Shown piece after piece: positions 44,730 through 54,362 of a DNA stretch of 64,000 nucleotides (positions are counted from its first letter, which is position 1; each line of letters starts with the position of its first letter). The notes below the pieces were generated by a model, which worked only from the letters and a program-made list of their open reading frames with translations, ran no database searches and was not told the origin of the DNA. The translations under genes and the position numbers were made by a program. Source of the stretch: Bacteroidales bacterium (lineage in GTDB: Bacteria; Bacteroidota; Bacteroidia; Bacteroidales; FEN-979); NCBI GenBank assembly GCA_023231065.1, contig JALNWE010000008.1, positions 9,500 through 73,499 on the forward strand, read 5' to 3'.

Positions 44730-46291
44730 GAAAATTCTTCACCGCCATCCTTTTGCTGTGGTTATCATGGATAACCCTTCCGGCGCAAACCATATCCCCT
44801 GCAGTAGCGTCTCCTTCACAAAACAATTTTACCGCGATAATCTCTTTCCTGTCTTCCGACTGGATGGAAGGACGCGAAGCGGCCTCCAGGGGAGGTTTCA
44901 TGGCGGCAGATTATATTGCATCCATGATGCAGGTGAATGGCCTGGCTCCTTACGGTGATGGATCCATTCAACCGCGATCTTCGTTATCTGGCGCGCAGAG
45001 CTATTTTCAGAATTTCGAACTGGTCCGGACACAGGTTCAGAAAGCCTCCCTGGCAGTGGTCCGGCCTTTCACGGAAGGAGAATCTACCCTTCAGTTCAAC
45101 TTGGGAACTGACTTTGAAATCACCCCTGTCCTTTTTGGCGGGGAAGCCGAAGCAACAGTCGTGTTTGCAGGCTATGGCATTGAAGCTCCCGGTAAGGGAT
45201 ATAATGATTACCAGGGAACCGATGTCAATGACCGGATTGTCATAGTGATAAGCGGATATCCCGGTCATGCCGACACGACTTCTCCTGCCGGTAAAAAGCT
45301 TCGAAAGACTTTCGGGGAAACCTATTCCTCGCTTGAAAAGAAACTCCGTGTTGCAGAAAAGCATGGCGCAATAGCGGTGATCGTAGTGAATGTTGCCATG
45401 AATACCCCCAAACCGACAGGACCTGACTACGAGGATCCCGAATACTTTTTACCCGGCGACACCAGTACAGTGAACATTCCTTGTTTCAGGCTGAGTCATG
45501 ATGCTACCCGGTTGCTTTTCAAAGGGACTGAAATTGATCTGACAGGCTTTGAAAAAAACGTTGCCCGTGATCTGGTACCTGCCTCCCGTGTGGTCCACGG
45601 GAAAAAACTCAGGTTTTCGGTGGCTGTTAAATCAGAAAACGTAATGGTGCGAAATGTCCTGGGAGTGATCCCGGGAAGCGATACTACCAGAAATCTTATT
45701 GTAGGCGCTCATTATGACCACCTGGGTATGAGAAAAGCGTTGATTTATAACGGGGCAGATGACAATGCTTCGGGTGTTGCCGGAATGCTTGCCTTATCAA
45801 AAGCATGGGCTGCCTACCCTGAAAAACCTTCCTGCAATATCATCTTTGCAGCCTGGACTGCAGAGGAAAAAGGGATTTTGGGAAGTACCTATTTTGCAAT
45901 TCATTCCCCGATCGTTCCGGAACGGTTATCGCTGGTAATCAATATGGATATGATCTCGCGGAGCGCCCCTGAAGATTCTACAGGGAAGCAGATCAGCATC
46001 GGGACATTACCTGTCAATGAAGATCTGAGGAAAATGGCAAAAACGATCAATTCGCACCAGAAGTGTCCCTTTTTACTTGATCTCTGGGATGTGACGGGTC
46101 ATTCAGGAAGTGATTATGGTTCTTTTGCAGCCCGAAAGATCCCGGTCATGACCTTCTTCTCTGGATTTCATGATGATTATCATTCTCCACGGGATATAGC
46201 GGCTAAGACAAATCCTGTAAAAATGGAAGCGATCCTGAAAATCGTCAATGAATGTATCCGGGAAGCATCAGTGAACCCTCCGGTAAAATAA
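44726..46291 (+). CDS. exported M28 family zinc aminopeptidase
   Basis: 521 residues with a signal peptide (about 1-20, ending TLPAQ), a PA-like insert (about 120-250) and the M28 catalytic domain. Metal and catalytic residues visible are His329 and Asp331 (GAHYDHLG), Asp345/346 (GADDNASG), Glu380/381 (TAEEKG), NMDMISR and a late HDDYHSPRD. It is translationally coupled to iadA (ATGA overlap), which ties it to isoaspartyl peptide breakdown in the periplasm or at the surface. Confidence 0.9.
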   Translation: MRKFFTAILLLWLSWITLPAQTISPAVASPSQNNFTAIISFLSSDWMEGREAASRGGFMAADYIASMMQVNGLAPYGDGSIQPRSSLSGAQSYFQNFELVRTQVQKASLAVVRPFTEGESTLQFNLGTDFEITPVLFGGEAEATVVFAGYGIEAPGKGYNDYQGTDVNDRIVIVISGYPGHADTTSPAGKKLRKTFGETYSSLEKKLRVAEKHGAIAVIVVNVAMNTPKPTGPDYEDPEYFLPGDTSTVNIPCFRLSHDATRLLFKGTEIDLTGFEKNVARDLVPASRVVHGKKLRFSVAVKSENVMVRNVLGVIPGSDTTRNLIVGAHYDHLGMRKALIYNGADDNASGVAGMLALSKAWAAYPEKPSCNIIFAAWTAEEKGILGSTYFAIHSPIVPERLSLVINMDMISRSAPEDSTGKQISIGTLPVNEDLRKMAKTINSHQKCPFLLDLWDVTGHSGSDYGSFAARKIPVMTFFSGFHDDYHSPRDIAAKTNPVKMEAILKIVNECIREASVNPPVK

Positions 46292-46330
46292 ATTCAGATT
46301 TCTTAGATGTCTTTTCAGGTTTTATGATGA

Positions 46331-47443
46331 TTACCAGATCTTTTGAGCAACGCTTCGCACCGTTACGTTGTCGAGCATCCGCATATTCACTTCAACACCA
46401 ATTCCCGGCCTGGTAGGAACATCCATGGTGCCATCCGGGTTGACCACAAATTCCGGGTCCACGATATCCACCTTATAATACCTTTTGCTGGCAGAGATAT
46501 CTCCAGGGAGGGTGAAATTGGGAAGGGAAGCCAGGGCAATATTACCGGCCCGGCCGATCCCTGATTCCAGCATTCCGCCATGCCAGACCGGAATATTCAT
46601 GCTGGCGCAGTAATCGTGGATCAGTTTTGATTCGGTATAGCCCCCGACGCGCCCGGGTTTGATGTTGATGATCCGGCAGCTGTCGAGTTCGATAGCAGCC
46701 CGCGTATCATCAAGGGAATGGATACTTTCATCCAGGCAAATCGGGGTCTTCAATTCCCGTTGCATTTTTGAATGATCGTAAATATCTTCATATCCTAATG
46801 GCTGTTCAATCAGCGACAGTCCGTAATGGTCCATCTTTTTGAAAAGATCAATATCTTTCAGGGTGTATGCTGAATTGGCATCCACCTGCAACATCAGATC
46901 GGGGAATTTCTTCCGGAGCGCTTCAATAAACTGCATATCAAGGCCCGGGGCGATCTTTATCTTGATCCGTTTATATCCCTCGGCTAAATATCCTTCGACT
47001 TTTTTAATCAGTGCAGGTACCGACTCCTGGATGCCAATGCTCACCCCAACATCTATCTTTTTACGGGTTCCGCCTAACATTTGTGACAGTGAAATGCCCT
47101 TACTTTTAGCGAAGGCATCCCACAAAGCGGCTTCGAGACCGGCTTTTGCCATCATGTGCCCACGGACTTTTGCATAGCCGGCAATGGCTTCATCCACACT
47201 TTGGAGATCTTTTCCAAGGACAGAGGGCATTAAAAAATCCGTCAGGATGTGCCATGCAGTTGGTACCGTTTCATACGAATAAAACGGGGTTCCTTCGGCC
47301 ACACTTTCGCCCCATCCGGTAACCCCTTCTGCATCGACTTTGACAATGATGTGCTCTTCATCATATTCGGTTCCCATGGATGTCACAAAAGGGCTAACCA
47401 GGACCAGTTTAACATGGCGGAGTTCAATTCTTTCTATACGCAT
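46331..47443 (-). CDS. enolase-superfamily OSBS/N-acylamino acid racemase-like enzyme
   Basis: 370 residues. An N-terminal capping domain (ETVPTAWHIL, about 58-67) precedes a barrel with the full catalytic set: Lys161 and Lys163 (KIKIAP), Asp188 (VDANSAY), Glu213 (IEQPLGY), Asp238 (CLDESIH) and Lys262 (NIKPGRVGG). The family includes o-succinylbenzoate synthase and N-succinylamino-acid racemase, often with both activities. No other menaquinone gene is nearby, while peptidases surround it, so amino-acid racemisation is favoured. It follows the M14 gene by 40 bases on the same strand. Confidence 0.87.
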   Translation of the reverse strand: MRIERIELRHVKLVLVSPFVTSMGTEYDEEHIIVKVDAEGVTGWGESVAEGTPFYSYETVPTAWHILTDFLMPSVLGKDLQSVDEAIAGYAKVRGHMMAKAGLEAALWDAFAKSKGISLSQMLGGTRKKIDVGVSIGIQESVPALIKKVEGYLAEGYKRIKIKIAPGLDMQFIEALRKKFPDLMLQVDANSAYTLKDIDLFKKMDHYGLSLIEQPLGYEDIYDHSKMQRELKTPICLDESIHSLDDTRAAIELDSCRIINIKPGRVGGYTESKLIHDYCASMNIPVWHGGMLESGIGRAGNIALASLPNFTLPGDISASKRYYKVDIVDPEFVVNPDGTMDVPTRPGIGVEVNMRMLDNVTVRSVAQKIW

Positions 47444-47483
47444 ATCGTATTTATATTTAATTAGTTAGATAATAAATTGTGAA

Positions 47484-48992
47484 TTATTTTTTCACAACAA
47501 ATAAAACAGGATAAGGTTGACCATTCTGTAAAAAGTTGGCATACTTTTTATAGGTGGCCAATCCCAGCATAGACTTTGGTTCCAGGGCCAGAACCACCAG
47601 GTTCCCTTTCAGTTGTGCAGTTGGAATGAATAAAAATTCTGAAGGAGGGGCAGGAAGCTCTTTTAATTCATTTACTGTGATATCCGGATCTACTATTTTA
47701 TCTCCCTCAAAATCAATGGAATCGATAGAAGAGATCCGGTATTGTCCGATGTGGCCCCCTTTTTCGATTTTCAGCGGGATCTGTTCAAGTGCATGCCGGC
47801 CGGCCCATTCCACCAACAAGGTACAATCTTTAGGGATCAGGTATCCAACCGGTTTCGGAACATCATACAAGGTTTTTACCACCGGACGATAATCCCTGAC
47901 TGTAACAAGTGTGTCTTTTCCGGAGTAATATGAAAACAACGGAATATCGAGTGACTGGCCGTTTGCAACATGTATTGACTGAATGGAAATATTCTGACCG
48001 GGGAGAGGGGAAGTCAGTATTTTTCTGCTTTCCTCAACCACGTTCTTGATTTTATTTTTATTCAGACAGGTATATTCCAGCAGTCCACGCATCCCGGTCA
48101 TTTGTCCTTCGGCCCGGCGCTGAAGGTTCTCAATCGAATCGTCTTTGCCGTTCATCCCTTCCTGAATAAAGGAAAAGGTGTTCTGGATCCCGAAACTCTG
48201 ACGGCCGTCATTGATATCGAACGTGCTGTGCCTGATATAGGCAAGTTCCGGCGGCCCGCCAGGACAATAGATAAATGATGAAAAATCCATCTCTTTCAGG
48301 TAACTTAAAATGAAAGGAAGATAGTCTTTGTCAGACAATTTACGGATGCTGTCCGACACATTGATATTGGTCGTGGCGCCCACGGTTATATCAAAATTTT
48401 TCCGGTAACCATATTTTTCCCACTCTTCGCTGTATGGTGAATATTCGTGAACATCCAGGGTTACCTCAAAGAGATACTTGTCGAAAAATTGATGGAGGGC
48501 GATGGTTTCAGGCTCAGTCAGGATTACGTGGTTGCGGTTCAGGTCAACCCCATTGGCGTTGCGTCTTTTATTCATTTCTGACCCATCCGGGTTTACCTGG
48601 GGGACAAGCGCCAGATCCATTTTTTCAAAAAGGTAACGGTTCTCGGGTTTCAGCAATTCACCGGCAAGCATCAACGCCCCTTCCTTTCCCGATTGTTCAT
48701 TCCCATGTTGCTGGGCAAAGATGAACACTTTTATTTTGGATGGATCCTTCCCGAATTCCGAGGTGGAAAACTTCAGGGCATATAGATTTTTTCCTTCCGC
48801 GGAATGGCCGATGACTTCCACTTTTACCAGATCGGACTGCTTCCCAATTTCCTGTATATAGGTAGAAAGTTCCCCGTAAGAAGTTAACTTATTAAAGTTG
48901 TTTTTTATGGGAGGAGGAAGCGGTGTCTGGGCGGAAACCAATAAAGAGATGATTTGGAAAACAGTTAAAAAAAACAATACAGGTTTCATCAT
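47484..48992 (-). CDS. exported M14 family zinc carboxypeptidase
   Basis: 502 residues with a signal peptide (about 1-21, ending LVSAQ) and an M14 domain: zinc ligands His96 and Glu99 (QQHGNEQSG) and His182 (DVHEYSP), and substrate-binding Asn-Arg at about 152-153 (VDLNRNH). The expected C-terminal general-base Glu is not obvious to me. The last 150 residues form an extra beta domain. It is operonic with the racemase downstream and probably trims C-terminal residues from peptides in the periplasm. The first two codons are both ATG. Confidence 0.88.
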   Translation of the reverse strand: MMKPVLFFLTVFQIISLLVSAQTPLPPPIKNNFNKLTSYGELSTYIQEIGKQSDLVKVEVIGHSAEGKNLYALKFSTSEFGKDPSKIKVFIFAQQHGNEQSGKEGALMLAGELLKPENRYLFEKMDLALVPQVNPDGSEMNKRRNANGVDLNRNHVILTEPETIALHQFFDKYLFEVTLDVHEYSPYSEEWEKYGYRKNFDITVGATTNINVSDSIRKLSDKDYLPFILSYLKEMDFSSFIYCPGGPPELAYIRHSTFDINDGRQSFGIQNTFSFIQEGMNGKDDSIENLQRRAEGQMTGMRGLLEYTCLNKNKIKNVVEESRKILTSPLPGQNISIQSIHVANGQSLDIPLFSYYSGKDTLVTVRDYRPVVKTLYDVPKPVGYLIPKDCTLLVEWAGRHALEQIPLKIEKGGHIGQYRISSIDSIDFEGDKIVDPDITVNELKELPAPPSEFLFIPTAQLKGNLVVLALEPKSMLGLATYKKYANFLQNGQPYPVLFVVKK

Positions 48993-49045
48993 AAAGAGTG
49001 AGATTTCTGTAATGAGGGGGACAGAATAGAAACCCGGGCCCTGGT

Positions 49046-49939
49046 TTAAAAAGATTTCCGCTGATCAGCGCCGGCTTTCAGACCATAAGTTCCGGAAGTT
49101 TTGTTGAATACAATTTCATTGGTCCCGGTCTCCCGGATATAATCAAGGGTTTTCTGGTATTGGGGAGCGCCTTTACGCAACCATTCGGGCAAATCGGAAT
49201 CATTGCTGATCTGGGTCAATGCTTTCATCTCTTCCACCAGGTCTTCCAGCTTTTCTTCCGGGGCTTTGATTCCCAGGATCTCTTTGGCGCGCATCGAGAC
49301 AAGGATGGAAAGGGTGAGCGATTGCAGTGATTTGGTCACGGCCTGCCCGATCAGGTCCATCTTGGCTAACTGATCGATACGCGAAGAATGTTCCCGGATT
49401 TCCTCTTCGGTCAGGATGAAATTCAATAATCCTCCATACCAGGCAACACTGATGATCACCATATCCCGGAAATCGGGCAAATCTTTCCCGAAGATCACTT
49501 CCCTGATCCTTGTTTTCACTTCCTTGACTTCATTATCGCGGATCAGGATGGGATATTTTGCAGAAGCAAATCCTAAAAAAACATGTTCTTTTCCCTTTTT
49601 CAACAAGCCTTTGTGTACCAGTTCCGCGACCAGGATTTCGCGAAAACGACCAGCCTTTTCAGCTAATTTCAGCAGCCACCACGCGATCTTTTGCTGCCTG
49701 GGCGATTGCCTGATCATCTCGAGTGCGGGATCTAACAAAGGATGCCCGGTCGGGTCAGGTTTGTCGGGAATAACAAAATCGATATCGGTATCGATCCTGT
49801 TTTGCAATGCAAGTTCCATCAAGATAGAAGCAGCCAGCAGGATGTCGAATTTCCTGGATTTCAGAAAAGGTTTTCTGCCCGTTTTTTCGTTAACAGTGAT
49901 CAGAAAAAGTTCTTCAGGAATGGTCAGAAGGTTTTCCAT
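49046..49939 (-). CDS. GPP34 (Golgi phosphoprotein 3-like) domain protein
   Basis: 297 residues from the ATG at 49939; a longer frame uses TTG. The sequence fits the GPP34 domain known from eukaryotic GOLPH3 and many bacteria: LLTIPEELFLITVNEKTGR, LLAASILMELALQNRI and an all-helical remainder. GOLPH3 binds phosphatidylinositol-4-phosphate; the bacterial role is unknown. No signal peptide or membrane helix. Single gene between the peptidase and reductase genes. Confidence 0.83.
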   Translation of the reverse strand: MENLLTIPEELFLITVNEKTGRKPFLKSRKFDILLAASILMELALQNRIDTDIDFVIPDKPDPTGHPLLDPALEMIRQSPRQQKIAWWLLKLAEKAGRFREILVAELVHKGLLKKGKEHVFLGFASAKYPILIRDNEVKEVKTRIREVIFGKDLPDFRDMVIISVAWYGGLLNFILTEEEIREHSSRIDQLAKMDLIGQAVTKSLQSLTLSILVSMRAKEILGIKAPEEKLEDLVEEMKALTQISNDSDLPEWLRKGAPQYQKTLDYIRETGTNEIVFNKTSGTYGLKAGADQRKSF

Positions 49940-50020
49940 GGGGAAAATAATTATATGGTTCAAAAATAATATAAATATTCAATGATGCGGGTTACTTTTT
50001 TGATTTTGGCTTGATTTCTC

Positions 50021-50028
50021 TACCTTTG
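50021..50028 (+). promoter_or_regulatory. Bacteroidota promoter (-7 TACCTTTG, -33 TTTG)
   Basis: TACCTTTG at 50021-50028 with a TTTG at 49999-50002, 18 bases apart, close to the usual -33/-7 spacing. It lies 36 bases before the NmrA-like gene. It is the best promoter match in the window. Confidence 0.6.
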
Positions 50029-50063
50029 GAGATCAACAACTCACAAAGGCCTAAAATTATCCC

Positions 50064-50975
50064 ATGGAGAAAATCCTGATTTCGACCGGCAACGGAATGT
50101 TCGGGAAAGCATTAGCGACAGAACTTCTGAAAAAGAAAATCGCTATCCGATTGATGGTACGCGATAAATCGAAATGCGCGATTAAGGATCCATTAGCCGA
50201 AATAGTTACAGGTGATATGGATAAACCGGAAACCCTTACGCCAGTGATGGACGGCATTTCCGGATTATACCTTTCCTCCCCGATGGATCCCCGGCTTGCT
50301 CAACGGGAAATTGCCATGATCAACATTGCGCGGGATGCCGGGGTAAAACATCTGGTGAAGGTTTTCGGCGCCGTCAGGCATGAAGGAGATGTGCTGGACC
50401 AGTCCCACCGGGCTGTCCTGGAGATCATGAAAGCTTCTGGTATTCCCTGGACCATGGTCTCGCCTAATTCGGTGATGGAAACCTCTTTGGTTTCATACCA
50501 GCCTTCCATCCAATATATGCATGCCATTTATGGAATGTCGGGTAAAGGGAAAGTCGGTTTAGTCGCCCTTCGCGATATCGCTGAAATATCTGCCTTATCG
50601 CTGATTACTCACGGTCATGACGAAAAAAACTATGAAATTACAGGTCCTGCTTCGCTGGATATGGCCCAGGTAGCAGCTGTTTTTTCTGAAGTATTAGGGA
50701 AAAAGATTGATTATATTGATAAAGCAGAAGAAGCTTTCGCAAAAATGCTATTAAAATTTGACAAAACACAAACGCCCGAAAATCTTGACCTCAACGTGCT
50801 TTGTCACCTCCGGGCATGGAAAAACGGTAAGGCTGACCTGGTCACCGATACCTTTGAACAACTGACTGGTCATAAACCTACTTCCTTGGCTGAGTTTGTC
50901 AGGGATAACAAAACCTTTTTCTCGAAAGGGATGGTCCCTTATCCTTTTGCATATATGATGCGGTGGTTTTCGTAA
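50064..50975 (+). CDS. NmrA-like NAD(P)-binding protein
   Basis: 303 residues of the atypical short-chain dehydrogenase/NmrA family. A nucleotide-binding motif STGNGMFGKALATELL (about 7-22) starts the Rossmann fold, followed by VRDKSK and later PWTMVSPNSVMET, the region where NmrA-like proteins replace the catalytic Tyr-Lys. Members act as quinone reductases or redox sensors. Substrate unknown. The amino-acid symporter gene follows after 34 bases and may be co-transcribed. Confidence 0.85.
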   Translation: MEKILISTGNGMFGKALATELLKKKIAIRLMVRDKSKCAIKDPLAEIVTGDMDKPETLTPVMDGISGLYLSSPMDPRLAQREIAMINIARDAGVKHLVKVFGAVRHEGDVLDQSHRAVLEIMKASGIPWTMVSPNSVMETSLVSYQPSIQYMHAIYGMSGKGKVGLVALRDIAEISALSLITHGHDEKNYEITGPASLDMAQVAAVFSEVLGKKIDYIDKAEEAFAKMLLKFDKTQTPENLDLNVLCHLRAWKNGKADLVTDTFEQLTGHKPTSLAEFVRDNKTFFSKGMVPYPFAYMMRWFS

Positions 50976-51009
50976 AACCGCCCGTATTGCGCTTAAAATT
51001 TCCGAGCCC

Positions 51010-52380
51010 ATGTCCACCCCACTTCGCCTGATTGCCGGATTTTTCATTACGCTAACCATCGCCGTGCTTTTTACCCTGACCGATCATTTCACGCTGGTTG
51101 ATTTTCCCGATGGACTTTTAATTCCGCTTCGCTGGCTTCCAATTGTCTTTTATTTCCTGTATGCCTGTAAGAAGAAAAAACTAACGACCTGGATATTTGT
51201 CAGTATGTTAGCTGGGGTTGAGTTTGGATATGATGTCCCGCTGGTGGCCAAAGAACTGAATATTGTCAGCCAGATATTCATCCGTTTGGTCAAGACCATC
51301 ATTGCGCCGCTGCTTTTCGGGACCCTCGTCACCGGGATTGCTGGTCATGCCAACCTCAAGCAGGTCGGCCGGATGGGATGGAAATCGTTGGTCTATTTCG
51401 AAGTTGTCTCCACGATAGCGCTTTTCATCGGGCTGGCAGCCATTAACATCAGTGGCGCAGGGTTGGGCGTTAAAGTTCCGGAAACCATGGCGCAGGGTAA
51501 TCTTCCGGTCGTTCAGCCCCAGAACTGGCGGGATATCATTTTACATGTTTTTCCCGAGAATATAGCCAAATCCATTGCCGAAGGACAGGTACTGCAAGTC
51601 GTGGTATTCAGCATCCTTTTTGGCATTGCCCTGGCCCTGGTCAAGGAACAATACCGTTCTCCCATGATTCGCTTTGCCGATTCACTGACAGCCGTGATGT
51701 TCAAATTTACCAATATGATCATGCTGTTTGCCCCATTTGCCGTCTTTTCGGCGATTTCATACAGTGTCGGGCACATGGGGCTGGGGGTCCTGGTCAACCT
51801 TTTTCAACTGTTAGGAACGCTGTATGTCGCCCTGCTTGTATTTCTACTGGTGGTCCTTCTCCCGATCATGCTGATCCTGCGGATTCCAATCATACCCTTT
51901 ATCAAAGCAATAGCTGAGCCAGTCACCATCGCTTTTGCCACCACCAGCAGTGAATCGGCATTACCCCTGGCAATCGAAAATATGGAACGGTTTGGCGTAC
52001 CCCGCAAAATTGTCTCTTTTGTCATCCCAACCGGGTATAGTTTTAACCTGGACGGTACAACGTTATACCTTGCCATGGCTTCCATATTTGTTGCTCACAT
52101 GGCCGGGATCCGGCTTTCATTTGAAACACAGATCCTCATGATGGTGACTTTAATGCTAACCAGCAAAGGAGTTGCTGGCGTCCCCCGCGCTTCCCTGGTC
52201 ATCCTGCTGGGTACGGCAGCCGGTTTTGGCCTTCCCACCTGGCCTATATTCATTATTCTTGGGATTGATGAGCTGATGGATATGGCGCGAACGGCAACCA
52301 ATGTGATCGGGAATTGCCTCGCGACAGTCGTCATTGCCAAGTGGGAAAAGGAATTCAAATTCAATGAAAAACAAGTATGA
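51010..52380 (+). CDS. dicarboxylate/amino acid:cation symporter (DAACS family)
   Basis: 456 residues with an extra N-terminal helix pair (about 5-55) before the canonical fold. Family motifs include LVKTIIAPLLFGTLVTGIAG, ATTSSESALPLAIENMERFG (the Ser-rich hairpin), GYSFNLDGTTLY and MARTATNVIGN (the cation and substrate site). It imports glutamate, aspartate or C4-dicarboxylates with Na+ or H+. Near the cyanophycin-type locus it could take up the Asp released outside the cell. No overlap with the convergent cstA gene (65 bases apart). Confidence 0.92.
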   Translation: MSTPLRLIAGFFITLTIAVLFTLTDHFTLVDFPDGLLIPLRWLPIVFYFLYACKKKKLTTWIFVSMLAGVEFGYDVPLVAKELNIVSQIFIRLVKTIIAPLLFGTLVTGIAGHANLKQVGRMGWKSLVYFEVVSTIALFIGLAAINISGAGLGVKVPETMAQGNLPVVQPQNWRDIILHVFPENIAKSIAEGQVLQVVVFSILFGIALALVKEQYRSPMIRFADSLTAVMFKFTNMIMLFAPFAVFSAISYSVGHMGLGVLVNLFQLLGTLYVALLVFLLVVLLPIMLILRIPIIPFIKAIAEPVTIAFATTSSESALPLAIENMERFGVPRKIVSFVIPTGYSFNLDGTTLYLAMASIFVAHMAGIRLSFETQILMMVTLMLTSKGVAGVPRASLVILLGTAAGFGLPTWPIFIILGIDELMDMARTATNVIGNCLATVVIAKWEKEFKFNEKQV

Positions 52381-52445
52381 CACAGCTTCCGCATCGTGGG
52401 ATCAATGTATTTATAAACAAGAGGAGCCGTATGGATTCCTGGATC

Positions 52446-54272
52446 TTACCCTACGATTGACCTGGAACGGGAATCCCGGTATCCTTTTATCCAGCCAGGG
52501 AAGGCGTCTTTCAGAATGATCACCACACATAACATGATTACCCCGGTGAGCAACAGGTTGATCAGGCCCTGGACAAAAAACTTTGGGGCAGAGAGTTGTG
52601 GAATATAGATTCCGGTGATGTTCATTACTCCTGCCCACAGGGTGGTAATCCCGACAAAAATCATCGGGACAATGGTAATCCAGGCATACTTTGCTTTTCC
52701 ATTGTTGATGATGAAAGATGTCCCGATGGCCAGGGCAACAGTAGCTAATAATTGGTTTGCCGTACCAAACATGGGCCAGATGGTGGAAACGCTCCCTGTA
52801 TAGATGAAATAAGCCCAGAAGAAAACAACCAGCCCGCTACAGATAAGATTTCCGGGCAGCCAGTTGGTCTGGTTGAATGGTTTGTAAAATTTACCAAAGA
52901 GTTCCTGCAAAATAAAGCGGGCCACCCGCGTTCCGGCATCAATGGTGGTCAGGATGAACAAGGCTTCGAACATGATGGCAAAGTGGTACCAGTATGACAT
53001 CAGCTTATCCAGGCCCGGAATGGAGGAAAAGATCTGCGCCATCCCGACTGCCAGGGATACTGCCCCACCTGTACGCCCGGCAATGTTTTCACCCACTTCC
53101 GCGGCCAGTCTGGGCAATTCCGATTGAGTAAATCCCATGGCATGTAATTGGGGGAGTATCTGCTGGAATTTTTCGGCAGAGACATTGATCTGGAAATAAT
53201 CCAGCGGATGCAGGCTGGCTGCCGCGATCAGCGCCATAATGCTGACCAGCCCCTCTGCTAACATGGAACCAACCGCGATAGGTTTGATATGCGATTCGCT
53301 CATGATCATCTTTGGGGTAGTCCCGGAACTGATCAGCGCGTGGAAACCCGAAACAGCGCCACAGGCAATGGTGATAAACAGATAAGGGAATAAGGTCCCG
53401 GGAATAATAGGGCCGCCACCATGGATGAAAGTGGTAAATGCAGGCATTTTCAGGTTGGGGGCCACAATGACGATCCCGACAGTCAGAAGGGCTATAACCC
53501 CCAACTTCATGATGGAACTAAGATAATCGCGAGGGGAAAGCAACAACCATACCGGTAATACAGAGGCAATGAACCCATAGCCGGCTAACAGGATGGTCAG
53601 GGTTTTATGGTCAAATGCAAACCAGGAAGCAAAAGGGGAATTGGGGATATACCGGCCAAAAATCACTGCCGCACTGAGAAGAAGCACACCCATGATGGTG
53701 GCTTCTGTGACCTTCCCTTTCCGTAGCTTGAACATCCAGACCCCCATAAAAAGGGCAATGGGGATCGTGGAGGCAATGGTGAACAAACCCCAGGACGACT
53801 CGCTCAAGGCATTCACAACCACCAGTCCCAAACCTGAAATGGCAATGATAATAATCAGGAACATGGCAATGGAAGTGGTAACCCCGCTGCTGACCTTTCC
53901 GATCTCTGTCCGGGCAATTTCGGCTAACGATTTTCCATCGTGCCTTACCGAAGCAGTAAGGATCACCATGTCGTGTACTGATCCGGCCATCACGGCGCCG
54001 ACAATCATCCAGACAAATCCCGGGAAATATCCGAACTGACAGGCTAACACCGGGCCAACCAGTGGCCCGGCGCCGGCAATGGCCGCGAAATGATGACCAA
54101 ACAATACCCATTTGCTCATGGGATAATAGTTCTGGCCATCATATAACCGCCCGGATGGCATAACCCTGGTCGCATCCAGGGTCAGGACCCGCGAAGCAAT
54201 AAATCCGAAATAATAGCGGTAAGCAAGGGCAAAGATAGCAAGGGCAGCAATAACGAGTGGCATGGCATTCAT
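52446..54272 (-). CDS. cstA: carbon starvation protein A family transporter
   Basis: 608 residues, about 16 transmembrane helices. Conserved stretches include YDGQNYYPMSKWVLFGHHFA near the N-terminus, AIAGAGPLVGPVLACQFGY and GFHALISSGTTPKM. CstA proteins import peptides or pyruvate; the enterobacterial proteins are about 700 residues, so this belongs to the shorter type. An alternative start is the inner ATG (MPLVIAAL). It could bring peptides produced by the nearby exported peptidases into the cytoplasm. Confidence 0.9.
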   Translation of the reverse strand: MNAMPLVIAALAIFALAYRYYFGFIASRVLTLDATRVMPSGRLYDGQNYYPMSKWVLFGHHFAAIAGAGPLVGPVLACQFGYFPGFVWMIVGAVMAGSVHDMVILTASVRHDGKSLAEIARTEIGKVSSGVTTSIAMFLIIIIAISGLGLVVVNALSESSWGLFTIASTIPIALFMGVWMFKLRKGKVTEATIMGVLLLSAAVIFGRYIPNSPFASWFAFDHKTLTILLAGYGFIASVLPVWLLLSPRDYLSSIMKLGVIALLTVGIVIVAPNLKMPAFTTFIHGGGPIIPGTLFPYLFITIACGAVSGFHALISSGTTPKMIMSESHIKPIAVGSMLAEGLVSIMALIAAASLHPLDYFQINVSAEKFQQILPQLHAMGFTQSELPRLAAEVGENIAGRTGGAVSLAVGMAQIFSSIPGLDKLMSYWYHFAIMFEALFILTTIDAGTRVARFILQELFGKFYKPFNQTNWLPGNLICSGLVVFFWAYFIYTGSVSTIWPMFGTANQLLATVALAIGTSFIINNGKAKYAWITIVPMIFVGITTLWAGVMNITGIYIPQLSAPKFFVQGLINLLLTGVIMLCVVIILKDAFPGWIKGYRDSRSRSIVG

Positions 54273-54362
54273 GCTTCAAAGTTACAAGCAATTTTATTAT
54301 AGTGAAAAGAAAAATTGATAAATTTGATAGAGCGAAAATCCTTCCACTTTTCATTATTTCTT

